A stretch of 64,000 nt of DNA, taken from the NCBI GenBank assembly GCA_947650285.1, contig CANTFL010001429.1, forward strand, positions 496,001-560,000, read 5' to 3'. Source of the DNA: Hyaloperonospora brassicae (lineage: Eukaryota; Oomycota; Peronosporomycetes; Peronosporales; Peronosporaceae). Position 1 is the first letter of the stretch. Each line of letters begins with the position of its first letter. The translations under genes were made by a program, and so were the position numbers. Below the pieces are notes generated by a model. It was given only the letters and a program-made list of their open reading frames with translations, did not search any database and had not been told where the DNA came from. This document shows positions 9,515 to 19,110 of the stretch, in pieces.

Positions 9515-10050
9515 ATGTCTATGCGAGGTGATTTGAAGACCACACAGCCTTTTGCTGTGCCAGCCTCAGCGGCAGACGCTTCTTCGTCTGCTGATTGCTC
9601 TCCGTCTGCAGCAGAAGTTGCTGCATACGCACGCGGTATCGATCAAGTGCACATGATGACCTTGTCAATGAGGTCATCAATTATGGCGATTCATACGTGC
9701 CTGACTCGCGCAGCGTTCCAAAGGAACCCGGATCACCGGCGGTGCCTCATCGTTCGTCAAGAGCACTGTTGAACGAGTGAACTCGTGAAATGCAACACAG
9801 TCTGTTTGGCAGTGATGATAAACTCTACGGTGAGGAATACTATGCTTCACAAGTATCAACTCGTGCTTTCCCGCAAGAGCGTGGTGACAATAGTGAGAGC
9901 CGTAGTCTTTCTGAAAGCCGTGGTACCGACAAAGGTACCACAATGAAGCGTGGTGAGATCAAGCCGTGGCGCTTGCCCGACCAGCTCATCGATAGCCTGT
10001 CTCACGAGACGAGCCTGCATCATCTAATTCAATTATTCGATGCATCGTAG
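9515..10050 (+). pseudogene. Antisense ORF of E2, segment A
   Basis: Counterpart of 806-1342. It starts with the same MSMRGD and a Ser/Ala-rich stretch, but is broken by frameshifts and a TGA near 9778; the second half (9790-10050) reads in another frame and ends with the same MKRGEIKPWRLPDQL region and LFDAS-stop as E1. The hairpin around the start codon is perfect here (9500-9509 with 9519-9528), while E1 has a G-T pair in it. Confidence 0.5.
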
Positions 10051-10167
10051 CTTCATCGCTTAAGTCCCAGCGCGAGGAACTATCGCGCTTGAGAAGAATT
10101 TTATCTCGATGCCTTCTTTAGGTATCGATGATACAATGGTAACCAAAAGCGTGACAAGAACTCGCTT

Positions 10168-10551
10168 TTGGCAGCGTGGAACGCGTTCGTCCAACACGTA
10201 AAGAAATTTGGACGAGAAGGGTGGCTCAAGAAACTCGAGGCGACACGCCTCAGGTTCGAAAAGCGAACGCCAACCGGTGCCAGACACCGGTTGCACTGTT
10301 TGTCGAGTGAGGCAGACATTCCTTGCCTCACATGGGGTGACCCTTGTGCGAGTTGTGTTGACAACTCGCAGCGTGCACATAGGGACGTGTATTCCCTAAG
10401 TTCGCCCTGGGGAAGGGCACACATCTCGGAGGAGATGCGGAACGCGATTTCAAACTTGCATTCCGTCTACAAGCGCCAAAAGCGCGTGTTTACCGATAGG
10501 CCTTCGGACCAATCGGATGAGTCTCATCATACTGGTGGACGAGACATATAA
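10168..10551 (+). CDS. Antisense ORF of E2, segment B (basic, Cys-rich)
   Basis: 127 codons, differing from E1 segment B at only a handful of bases with no indels. The C-x8-C-x6-C-x2-C spacing is intact. A consensus splice donor (GTAAGT at 10597) follows, as in E1. Confidence 0.55.
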   Translation: MAAWNAFVQHVKKFGREGWLKKLEATRLRFEKRTPTGARHRLHCLSSEADIPCLTWGDPCASCVDNSQRAHRDVYSLSSPWGRAHISEEMRNAISNLHSVYKRQKRVFTDRPSDQSDESHHTGGRDI

Positions 10552-10631
10552 CTTCAGCCATCAGCTGGGAACGAGGTTCCCATCTGTCAAACAAAGGTAA
10601 GTATTCACGCTCTGGATGAGGTAACACGTCC

Positions 10632-11131
10632 TTGATCCTGAATAGTCACGGTGGTTTAAGATGCGCTCCACAAGAAATCGTTGACCACCGTGAAAATCCA
10701 CCAGTGGTTCCGGTGGCGGTGGAAAGGCAACGTCTGGCTCAGCCGCCGGGCCTGCACGAGACATTGAATAACCACGAGCGTTACCTGACCGAGCTGAGGG
10801 AGGACGTCGATCAAGAATACGATCGTCGACACGACTTGCAGTCGGACGTGCGACGTCTTCGTGACGATCGGGAGAAGGACCGATCAAAATTCGCTTTTGC
10901 TCAGAGTGATAGTGAACGCGAAAGGTGTCGTTTGCGCGACGAGCTAGAGACGGCTCGTCGCGAGGCCGCGTCGATGAAGGACCAACTCCTTTTTTAACGA
11001 AGGACCAACTTCAGTATTTGGTCCGTGATCACAAGAATCTGTAGGGAATTCTTGAGCGCGCCGGTTATCTCCGTTCTCGCAAGAGGCCTCGTTCTGATGG
11101 TACGGGCGGAGACGACCAACATAAAACGTAG
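10632..11131 (+). pseudogene. Antisense ORF of E2, segment C (coiled coil)
   Basis: 10632-10997 encodes a long charged coiled-coil-like sequence. After a TAA the pattern continues in the next frame, with one in-frame TAG, through GILERAGYL and a basic tail to a TAG at 11129-11131. It is clearly diverged in sequence from E1 segment C but has the same architecture, position and C-terminal motif. Confidence 0.5.
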
Positions 11132-11660
11132 GATGCGTGCGCATCCTGCGATGCAACTTAATCGTGTATGCATTGCCCTTGCGGTGCAACACACGAAAGG
11201 GACCAATGTATTTCGGCAGTAGTTTACTACTGCCGACATTAGTAACTGCATGTCCAGGTAAGTTTACCGTAGACAGTAGTACTAGGTCATTAACTTTAAA
11301 TAAAAGAACATTTGCTCTTCCATTTTTGTCTGCGTTCCGTTTCTGGCGGTACACTGCATTTGCGATGGACTCCTGAACGAAACGGACTACCGCTTCTCGA
11401 GTCAGCAGGAAGTTCTCTGCTGACTCTTTGATTTGTCTTTCAGTGCGCTTCGTGCACTGCTAAGAGATTGTCCTCTTCTTTAGCGAGGTTGTTATCTTCC
11501 TCGCTGGAATAATCGTTGACGATTCTAAATATTGCAGCATCGTAATCATCATTGTCTGAAGTAGCAGTAGCGTCATTGCTACTGCTAAGATCAACTTCTT
11601 CGATGTCAAGGTTGTCGACATCGGCATCAAACGTATCGGCGTAAGCGGTGATAAGTGATG
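10944..11660 (-). pseudogene. Integrase C-terminal part of E2 with an acidic insert
   Basis: Acidic linker at about 11480-11660 (Asp/Glu/Ser/Asn-rich, same place as in E1), frame breaks near 11350-11460, then the GPY/F module (LPKYIGPFRVLHRKGNAY) and RTHPTFYVGRLRPY. The tail after that differs from E1. Confidence 0.65.
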
Positions 11661-12569
11661 AGCAAAAGCCAAAACGGTTTTTGCTCGAGCGAGTCCCTCC
11701 CCCTTAACCCAGAGTCACTCTGCATGAGGGCGGGAATACATGGGTGTCGTAAGCCATTTACGTAGAACGGTGTATGCGTTGTGGACGCATGTACGGAGTT
11801 GTAGATGGCAAACTCAACCATCGGCAAGAACTAAATCCAATGTGTAATTCAGTGGACGTATCCACGAAGAATTTTTTCGTGGACACGATTAGCACCTTCT
11901 GTGTGACATCCATTTTGGAATGATCAGAGGTTGACATCTTCAACCGTCTTCCCAATGTGCGGAACACGGATTTCCAAAACGCCGCCGTGAACTGAGGGTC
12001 ACGGTCGGATTCGAATTTACGGTGTATATTGTGCAGTCGAAACACTGTGTCAATAAAGGCACGCGCATATCCGTGGGCGTTGATCGATTCTGGGACCTCA
12101 GCAAGATGTACCATCTTGCTAAAACGATCCACAAATACAAGAATACCATTATTCTTGTTAGTGTCTTCGGGAAACCCGAAGACAAAGTCCATCGACACGG
12201 ACTCCCCACACTCTGCCGGGACCGGCAGAGGTTGTAACGGTTCACAGAATGAAGGACTAGGCTTCACCCGTTGACAGACCTCGCAAGCACGTATGTACTT
12301 GCGGACAAACTGATACTGGCGGGGCCAGTAAAATTCACGACTTACAATAAGGTAAGTCTTTTCCCTTTCAGGATGATTACTATCTGGCGCATCGTGGCGC
12401 ACATACATAATTTGCAAGCGCAAGTTTTTATGAGCTTAAACGACGACAAGAGGCGTGTCGCCGTCAACGACTGTATATTACAGCAGGCCATTGCGAGTCG
12501 TGTACAGATCCATAGAGGAACGGTAAAGAGCCGACAAATCTGACAAGGATTTCCGGGATAGATTTGCAA
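11660..12569 (-). pseudogene. Integrase zinc domain and core of E2
   Basis: HHCC region near 12270-12400, with CEVCQRVKPS visible. Core: SMDFVFGFPEDTNKNNG, then KFESDRDPQFT with the second Asp. The third-residue region (about 11880-11920) has decayed: the DGQTER motif is lost after KMDV. The part encoding MPMVEFAIYNSVHAS follows at 11827-11627. Catalytically dead if the Glu is really absent. Confidence 0.7.
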
Positions 12570-13185
12570 GATAACCCATCAAACGGAAAAGATTCGTGTC
12601 TCCTGCGTATGCTTTCCACACGTCGTCTAGTAAAGGCGACGACGGCACACTGATGGACAGTGTCGCAACAGTGGGCAAAGCCCCACTGTTAACTCGGGAC
12701 ATTGGCTCGAAGTCCGGCCGACGTGATAACGCATCAATGACGACATTGAGTCGTCCTGGCTTGTACTCCACGGAGAAGTTATACTCCGAGAAGAAGGACA
12801 TCCACCTCGCCATCCTTTGCGAGAGGTGTGGGCTGTTTACGGCCGTGCGTAGTGACGCATGGTCCGTATAGACTGTGAACGGCCTATCTTCCAAGAGATA
12901 GACGCGAAACTTAGTCAGTGCATACGTCGTGGAAAAAAGTTCCTTGTCATGCACTGGGTAGTTGCGTTCTGCTGGTTGCAGCTGACGCGATTGATAACAG
13001 ACGACGCGCTCTGCGCCGTCTTTGTTAAATTGCATCAACGCACAGCCGATTGCAAAATCGCTGGCGTCACAGACCTCATGAAATGTTCTTTCTTGATCTT
13101 CAATCGCCAAGATCGGCGATTGCATCAAGCTTTTTTTGATACGTTCAAAGGAACGCTGGCAGTCAGCGCTCCATGACCACTTCAC
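12478..13185 (-). CDS. RNase H domain of E2
   Basis: 235 codons with VCDASDFAIGCALMQ, HDKELFSTTYAL, YTDHASLRTAV and LNVVIDALSRR. The Ala before DALSRR is Ile here. Close to E1 at its start, diverging toward the C-terminus. Confidence 0.8.
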   Translation of the reverse strand: MKWSWSADCQRSFERIKKSLMQSPILAIEDQERTFHEVCDASDFAIGCALMQFNKDGAERVVCYQSRQLQPAERNYPVHDKELFSTTYALTKFRVYLLEDRPFTVYTDHASLRTAVNSPHLSQRMARWMSFFSEYNFSVEYKPGRLNVVIDALSRRPDFEPMSRVNSGALPTVATLSISVPSSPLLDDVWKAYAGDTNLFRLMGYLANLSRKSLSDLSALYRSSMDLYTTRNGLL

Positions 13186-14413
13186 ATTTTTTGAGTAACC
13201 AAGAAAGATGAACAGTCATCTCGGCGTAGTTGCGCGAGTATTTGTGCAAGTACGCCACTAGACCATGGTACTTACGAAGTCCCTTTACATCGACTGGGAC
13301 TAGACAGTCGGTGATCGCCTTGATCTTTTCGGGATCAGGGCGTACGCCGTGTTTACCCACGATGCACCCAAGAAGTGGTTATTCGCTAGCGGCGAATATA
13401 CACTTCTTGAGATTGGCATACAACTTATGCTTGCGCATAAGTTGAAGAACCTGACGAACGTGAGTTATATGAACTTGAACGTCCGTCTTTCCGTCCATAG
13501 TCCGACGATGGACGAACACATCGTCGAAGTAACTCGGTGCGAAATCACGCACCGGTCTCAACAGATTTGTAACACATCTGTTAAATGTTGCAGGGGAGTT
13601 ATCCATCCCCTATGGCATCACTAGACACCCCAACAGAATACCGCTGGGTTGCTCACTGCTGTGTACGGGATGTCCCGTTCACGCATGAAGATCTGATATA
13701 ATCCATCCATCAGATCCATGGACGAGAAGATGGTACTCTTTGACATACCATCTATGATGACGTCCTTTCTCGGAATCGGCGTCTGAGCCGGTACCGTTGC
13801 AGCATTCAATTTTGTGGAATGCGTGCACTATACGCCATCCTCCTGTGGCCTTTCGCACACAGAAGGTCCGAGAGCTGTGAGGGGATGTCGATTCTCTCAC
13901 ATGGCCCGCAGTGAAGCGATCGGCAAAGAACTTGTCGATCACTATCACTTGTTCACGAGGCAGTGGCCACTGCTTCATGACACAGTACTTCGATCCCAGT
14001 TTGAGCTTGATCTCGTGTCAAGTGCCTTTGTCCGTAGGCAACTCGCACGGTACGGTTCAGGGAATACATCCTTTAATTCGACCAAATCCTTGTACAAAGG
14101 ATTTGCCTCAAGTGACTTCCCGGGATTTAGACTCATATCTCTCAATCCGAGTCTTCTCATCGGTGATACTTTCGTACATTGATGGGCTGCTGAAAATCCG
14201 TTTGCTCTCAGCTAATCCTGTTGCCGATCGAACATCGGTCACATACTCATCCTCCGCGACGAGTACACAGATCTGCTTGACTTTGCCACTACGAAGATCA
14301 CGCAAGAACCGTTTCGGTTCTAGCGTTGAAAACTGAGTTATGTCCGAAGTTAACTTCGGAGGCGCAACCAGGTCAAGCGTGTAAGCGCCTACGCTTGATC
14401 TATCACTAACCAA
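13163..14413 (-). pseudogene. Reverse transcriptase region of E2, interrupted
   Basis: Same domain order as E1 (linker, KDVFPEP, FCVRKATGGWRIV, YFDDVFVH). It carries the same in-frame TAG (13610-13612) in the MPQG motif and the same frameshift (about 13803-13815). An extra break lies near 13380, after the YFDD region, separating the thumb from the rest. The stretch from 12984 to 14358 lines up with E1 4285-5660 almost without indels. Confidence 0.82.
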
Positions 14414-14679
14414 GACATTAAGTGTCTCGATTACCTCCTATGAAATCACTTTCACGGGGTCTTGGAGAGTTTTCTTCACAATGTAGTGATCATCTACATT
14501 GTGTTATTGTACAGTCGTGCTAACGACTGTACCACAAGTGAGGCCATCGCACTCGCTCGTAGTACACCCACGTGAGTGTGGGCGTTCCAAGATATTCGTC
14601 AGGTGGTTATCTGAGGAACAAGTGGCAGGTATCGTGACCGATCGATACTGCCAACTCGCCCTTGGCTCGTATTTTTGAG

Positions 14680-14940
14680 CTAAGGCAACCCTAAGATGAC
14701 GTCGAAGTTGTCATCTAGGTCAAGCACGATGAAATCATCATCGCACTTTTCGCCTTTTAACGTGTAGTGGATTCTGACCAACCGTTTCTTAACAGTGATC
14801 GATGCGCCTGTCGCGAGGCGCACCGTCATCTTCGTTGGAGGGATCTCCCGCTCCACGAAGTTTAAACTTCCTGCCTCTAGCGACTGGCGACGAACAAAAT
14901 TATTCGACGCCCCACAGCCAACTAGGGCGCGAAGTGACAA
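14680..14940 (-). pseudogene. Aspartic protease of E2, catalytic Asp lost
   Basis: Reads LRALVGCGASNNFV: the Asp of the active-site motif, present in E1 as DCGA, is Gly (codon at 14917-14919). VRLATGASITV and VLDLDDNFDVILGLP follow; the frame then breaks near 14680. Retropepsins need this Asp, so the domain should be inactive. The change is a single base and is not in the E1-like RT block. Confidence 0.78.
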
Positions 14941-15083
14941 GTCTTTTGTCTCTTATAACTTTAAGGTGATGAGAGACACCTCATCACCAGGTGCAGAGAC
15001 ACACAGAAATTGTGTGTCGGGAGCAACCTTCAGGAAATTCGCGAATTCTCTAAATGTTGCTGGATAAGTAGGGCGCTCCGCCC

Positions 15084-16205
15084 CTACTGATCCCGACCTG
15101 TTTTTGATGGTCCACTTCGCTGTTGCGACTTCGCAACAGCAACGGACCCTCGCCCTCCAGTTCTTCTTGCTGGTGGGTGAATACTGCGCTCAGCACCACG
15201 AGGTGCTGAGCGGGGGACACAGCATTCGTTTGCATAATGTCCCAGTTTGTGACAGCGATGGCATCTCACCATTCTCTTGTCGTTAATAGGGCGAGGTTTC
15301 TTGCCCTCAACTTGACAGAGGTCCATCGGTTCTGGACCTCCGACTGCCAATCGTCTCTGTGGACGATGCGGGGTCAACGTAGCGTGAGCCTGTCTCACGC
15401 TATAATCTTCTTGCTCCGCTGCAAAGATTGCCTCTGAGAGCGTCTTTAGCTCTCCGCGTAACAGGTGGTCTCAAACGGGACCGTCTGAAAGCCCTTGAAT
15501 GAAGATTGTGATCAACACAAACTCACTCACAGAGTTCACTACCATGTAGCTTGCAAGGTAGCGTACGTGCTGAGCGTAAGCGTGAACCTTACGCTTACCC
15601 GGTTTATTTCCGAGGAGCTCCGAAAGAGTTCTAAACTCTGCTCTGGGCGGCTCGAACGTCTCACTGAGCAGGGTCTTGAAGACATTTAACGACCCAAACA
15701 CATTTGGGTCGTGCAACTTGAGGTTCAGGGCCCAAGCTCTGGGTTCTCCTTCCAGATTAGACTGAGCGAATGAGACTTGCATTCGATCATCGTCGATGCG
15801 ACGAGCATCGATGGCATCGTCCAGCTCGACGAACCACCTCAACAGGGAGTCTTCCTCGACTCCCCGATGCTTGGAGACATCTAGTTTTAGAGACTTCCGT
15901 CGACGCTCACGCGTCGGCTCTGCGGACTCAGACTGTTGTTGTCTCCGTGCTCCGGTCCGCTGGTGATCTTGTTGTTGTAACAAGGTCACCTACGCTTGCG
16001 ACTCATCAAGTTCTCGTTAGAAGAACTTGCTCATGACGACATGTTGTTGGTCCCTATCCCTTGAGTATAGCATGGCCCATATGGCTTCCTCGCCAACGGT
16101 CGAACTCATTCGTTCGATCGCACTCCATTCGATGTCGCTCAAATAGGAGTAGCTCTCACGAGTTCCGTGAAATCTGTCGCCGTCTACATCGTCCAACATG
16201 TTCAT
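15084..16205 (-). pseudogene. Gag of E2
   Basis: Starts MNMLDDVDGDRFHG (16205), similar to E1 only at the ends. The capsid-like part at 15989-15471 has PRAWALNLKL, FKTLLSETFEPP and KRKVHAYAQHVRYL. The CCHC knuckle CHRCHKLGHYANEC lies in 15398-15084. Frame breaks occur near 15990 and 15440. Confidence 0.78.
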
Positions 16206-16237
16206 GTTGGGCGATGGGGTTGTGGTCCTTGGACAGA

Positions 16238-16253
16238 CTACAAAGTGCTACCA
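16238..16253 (-). other. Primer-binding site of E2
   Basis: Identical to the E1 site: TGGTAGCACTTTGTAG on the minus strand, two bases from the 5' LTR. Confidence 0.7.
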
Positions 16254-16255
16254 GG

Positions 16256-16694
16256 TGTACCGGGGCACTGTTGTCTACGTATTGGTTGACCAGTACGGAG
16301 TATACTTCAACTGACAACAGTGGTTGATAGTGCCCTGCTAGGTATTCATGAAACACAGAGGAAGGAAAGGAGACTAAGTAGTCAGACTAGTCTCTGGTAA
16401 AAGTAAAACTGTACTAATATAATTCAGTCCTATAACTCCTTGAAGCTTTTGTTGTCCTGACATAATTATACCAATATAACTATATGTATGATGACGTCTA
16501 CTCACCACCCATTGCGCGCGTCTAACAGCGATTGGTGGGTTGATATCATCACGATATTAACCAATGAGTAGACCCTTCGGTCATCTCAACAATATCACCA
16601 TGTCTGTGATATTGTTAAAAGAATTTATGACGTAATATTCTTTATTGTCAAATTGTTCTAATGACAATTTCATGTAACGGGCAACCCCGTTACA
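16256..16694 (-). repeat. 5' LTR of E2
   Basis: 439 bp, TGTACCGGGG to CCCCGTTACA, partner of 8945-9382, followed by the GTATT duplication. Confidence 0.92.
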
Positions 16695-17777
16695 GTATTG
16701 CACTCATGCGCAGCCAGTGACCATATACGTTGATACACATACTCGACATCCTCTTTCGATCACCAACTTCATTGTATCGACCTCACATATCAAGCCTGTG
16801 GGTCGCTGATGTTGCTTTTGCTAGCGTCAAAAAGCATGCCACAACGTGTTAATTGAAGCAACAAGGGTTCAACTGAATCGCATCCTTGCGTGAAGCATGT
16901 ATAATGGTCACGACCATCAGTTGGTGTTATGCACTAATAACACATGTGACACGAACATGGCAAGCTCAAGACGTGTTCGATGTGATGTATCGCTCTTCCT
17001 TACAGCGTCCATCGTCACCGGAGCTCTATGCCGACCCAATTCTATTCTTCTCGAGTTTATTTTTCAGCAGCCACGACGCTTAATGTTTTCGATAATTTCG
17101 AAGTTTAACAGCGTGTTCTCAACTGCACAACAAAAACGATCCTACACATGCCGCTATTAATTTAGCCTGGGGGAAGACGCGCATGTTGGTTAATGAAAAC
17201 ATACACATGCTGGTGGGCTGTATCCGTGCGAATGTAGTCAACATACATGTGACCAACATCCGCGACGTCCAAAGCCAGAGCGACACAACCGCCACCAAGA
17301 TATACAAATTTAAGCTGCAGTTGCCCCAAATTCCCAAGGTTTGCTGCTGTTTTCATCGGGCGCGCATTTCTACACGAGTCAATTTGCACGTGAGGATAAT
17401 TCAGCGAGTACCTTGCCAAGTCAGTTCACGATGAAGCTGGGGGGAGGTATACGAGATACGAGACTAGCGTCGCTGACGCAGCTCGATGGCGGTCGTGTCG
17501 AGGACTTGGCGTTGGGTCAGGACGCGCTCTCGCGTCACTTAATTCTCGCGCTCTACGCTTCGGGCAACATTGTTCCGAAAAAGCAGTTGCGATGGTCGAA
17601 GATAAGACGTGTGGAGGAATGGATCCTGCTATTATTAAGCACTGTCTAGTGCGTGCATTTTTCTCGCTCAAGCTGAAGATGAAGAGCGCCCAGACCTTAC
17701 GGCGCTATATGACGAGAATTAGATTACCATGTTGGCGGAGCCTTAAGTGGGGCCAAATCTGCTGGCAAGACTCCGGC
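16695..17777. other. Spacer between E2 and the solo LTR, possible gene relic
   Basis: Pre-insertion frame: 8878-8944 joined to 16700-16811 stays open for about 60 codons and may be a decayed Ty1/copia RNase H. Plus-strand frames at 17341-17649 and 17592-17777 are open but match nothing I know; the second runs into the solo LTR and would end eight codons after it. No confident gene. Confidence 0.3.
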
Positions 17778-18244
17778 TAAAACGGGGCACGCTCTTGCTC
17801 AGATAACTGAGCAAGGCATTGTATCAATAACAGTACAAGAATGCGTACGCCCGACGTCACGTACACGTAGCAGGAGGAAGCGCGACCAAGAAAATATAGA
17901 GTTTGAAGGCTATGTCTTGAGGGTAAAATAGATATGTTATTTAATATACTTACTTTCTTAGTAAATCATCTTCCTCGAAACTAACTAACTAAAACTACTG
18001 TCTCCAATGTGGATCTTCTTTCGACCACCCATTGTACGCTCCAGCAGCGATTGGTGGTATTTTGGTTGATGTACCGTGTATATCAACCAACAACTGGACC
18101 ACTTCTCGGATATTACCCCTGGAGGTAATATTCCGACAACATCACTTTTCTCGAGTGATGTTGATTGGATATTGTCAAAAGAGATAATATTTAAAAATTG
18201 GTACTTTCGTACCAATTTTTATAAAACGGGCTCACCCCGTAACA
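17778..18244 (-). repeat. Solo LTR of the E1/E2 group
   Basis: 467 bp flanked by a perfect 5-bp duplication CCGGC (17773-17777 and 18245-18249). Internal blocks match E1/E2 LTRs (ACCACCCATTG, AGCAGCGATTGGTGG) and the LTR at 41051. No internal element sequence is next to it, so LTR-LTR recombination removed the rest. It is also hairpin-rich; the longest stem is 12 bp with a TTTC loop (18193-18204 with 18209-18220). Confidence 0.88.
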
Positions 18245-18414
18245 CCGGCGTAAACAGAGCTCATTAAATCACCCGATTGCGGTACGAATTGAGGCTGACG
18301 TGAATACTGGAACAACTACGGGCGTAACACTTTGTAAGCTGCGAACAATCTTTCTACCATCGCACGAAAGCGAGGCTTTATCACTCAGACAGATCTACAA
18401 AGGAGGCTGCGTAA

Positions 18415-19110
18415 ACGCAGTTTGACGAGTTCACGCCGTTCCTGTACGCCCAACATCTGCAACAGAAGGCCAAGAGCTTCGATACGAGGCTAATGATGAG
18501 TGCTTTTCGCGCTCCGAGACGGAGACGGCTGAAGTGGCAGCAGAGTGTACACCTTACAGTGAACACCAACTTGCGAAGGTCAAAGAAGAATTCGACACAA
18601 CAGCGTGCTCGATTGCGCGAGGTTCAAGAGAAGATTTCTCGGCAACAAGCCCAATTGATCGAAGCTATCTAGCAAGCCGTAGAAAATGTCATTTTTGTCA
18701 TTCGCGGCGCGCTATCTAGTGCTACGAATTGGCGTGGCCTTGCAGAGCTTGTGAAGCACGAACAGAAGAACGGTAAGTACGTAGCAATTTTACACACAAA
18801 CTTAATCTTGAGCACAACCGCAAGGTACACTTGCTATTCGATGAGGACGAGCATGGCGAGGGCGAACACAAAGATGACTATTAGGCTGAGACAAACAATC
18901 GGGCTCAAATCATTTAGATCGATTGACACTGTGGACGGCTCCGCGAATTCTGTAACAATAAGGAGAACGCTGGTGCAAAGTCGTCCAAGACTACGGAGCG
19001 CGATTGACAAACTTATTGCGCTGGCTAAGTGGAACGATTTAAAAGTAATAGGAAAACAGCAACGAAGGGAAATATGGTCCAACCCAGCGGTGCGAAACGC
19101 TCTAGTTTGA
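18415..19110 (+). pseudogene. Unidentified coding relic with a coiled-coil segment
   Basis: One frame stays open for about 230 codons with a single in-frame TAG at 18670-18672. The middle (RARLREVQEKISRQQAQLIE) is helical and coiled-coil-like, preceded by an Arg/Lys-rich stretch (RAPRRRRLK, RRSKKN). The part after 18751 is basic and not recognised. A GTAAGT at 18771 could be a splice donor, which would make the downstream frame intronic. It could be a decayed host gene or part of an unknown transposon. Confidence 0.35.

Larger units (their letters stand above)
8945..16694 (-). mobile_element. Ty3/gypsy LTR retrotransposon E2, structurally complete but defective
   Basis: 7,750 bp with LTRs 8945-9382 and 16256-16694 and a perfect 5-bp duplication GTATT (8940-8944 and 16695-16699). 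Gene order, primer-binding site and antisense segment match E1. It is a relative, not a simple copy: the first part of the LTR, gag and the acidic linker are clearly diverged, while 9919-10620 and about 12984-14358 are nearly identical to E1. It lacks most of the spacer that E1 has between protease and RT. Protease has lost its catalytic Asp and RT carries a stop and a frameshift. Confidence 0.93.
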
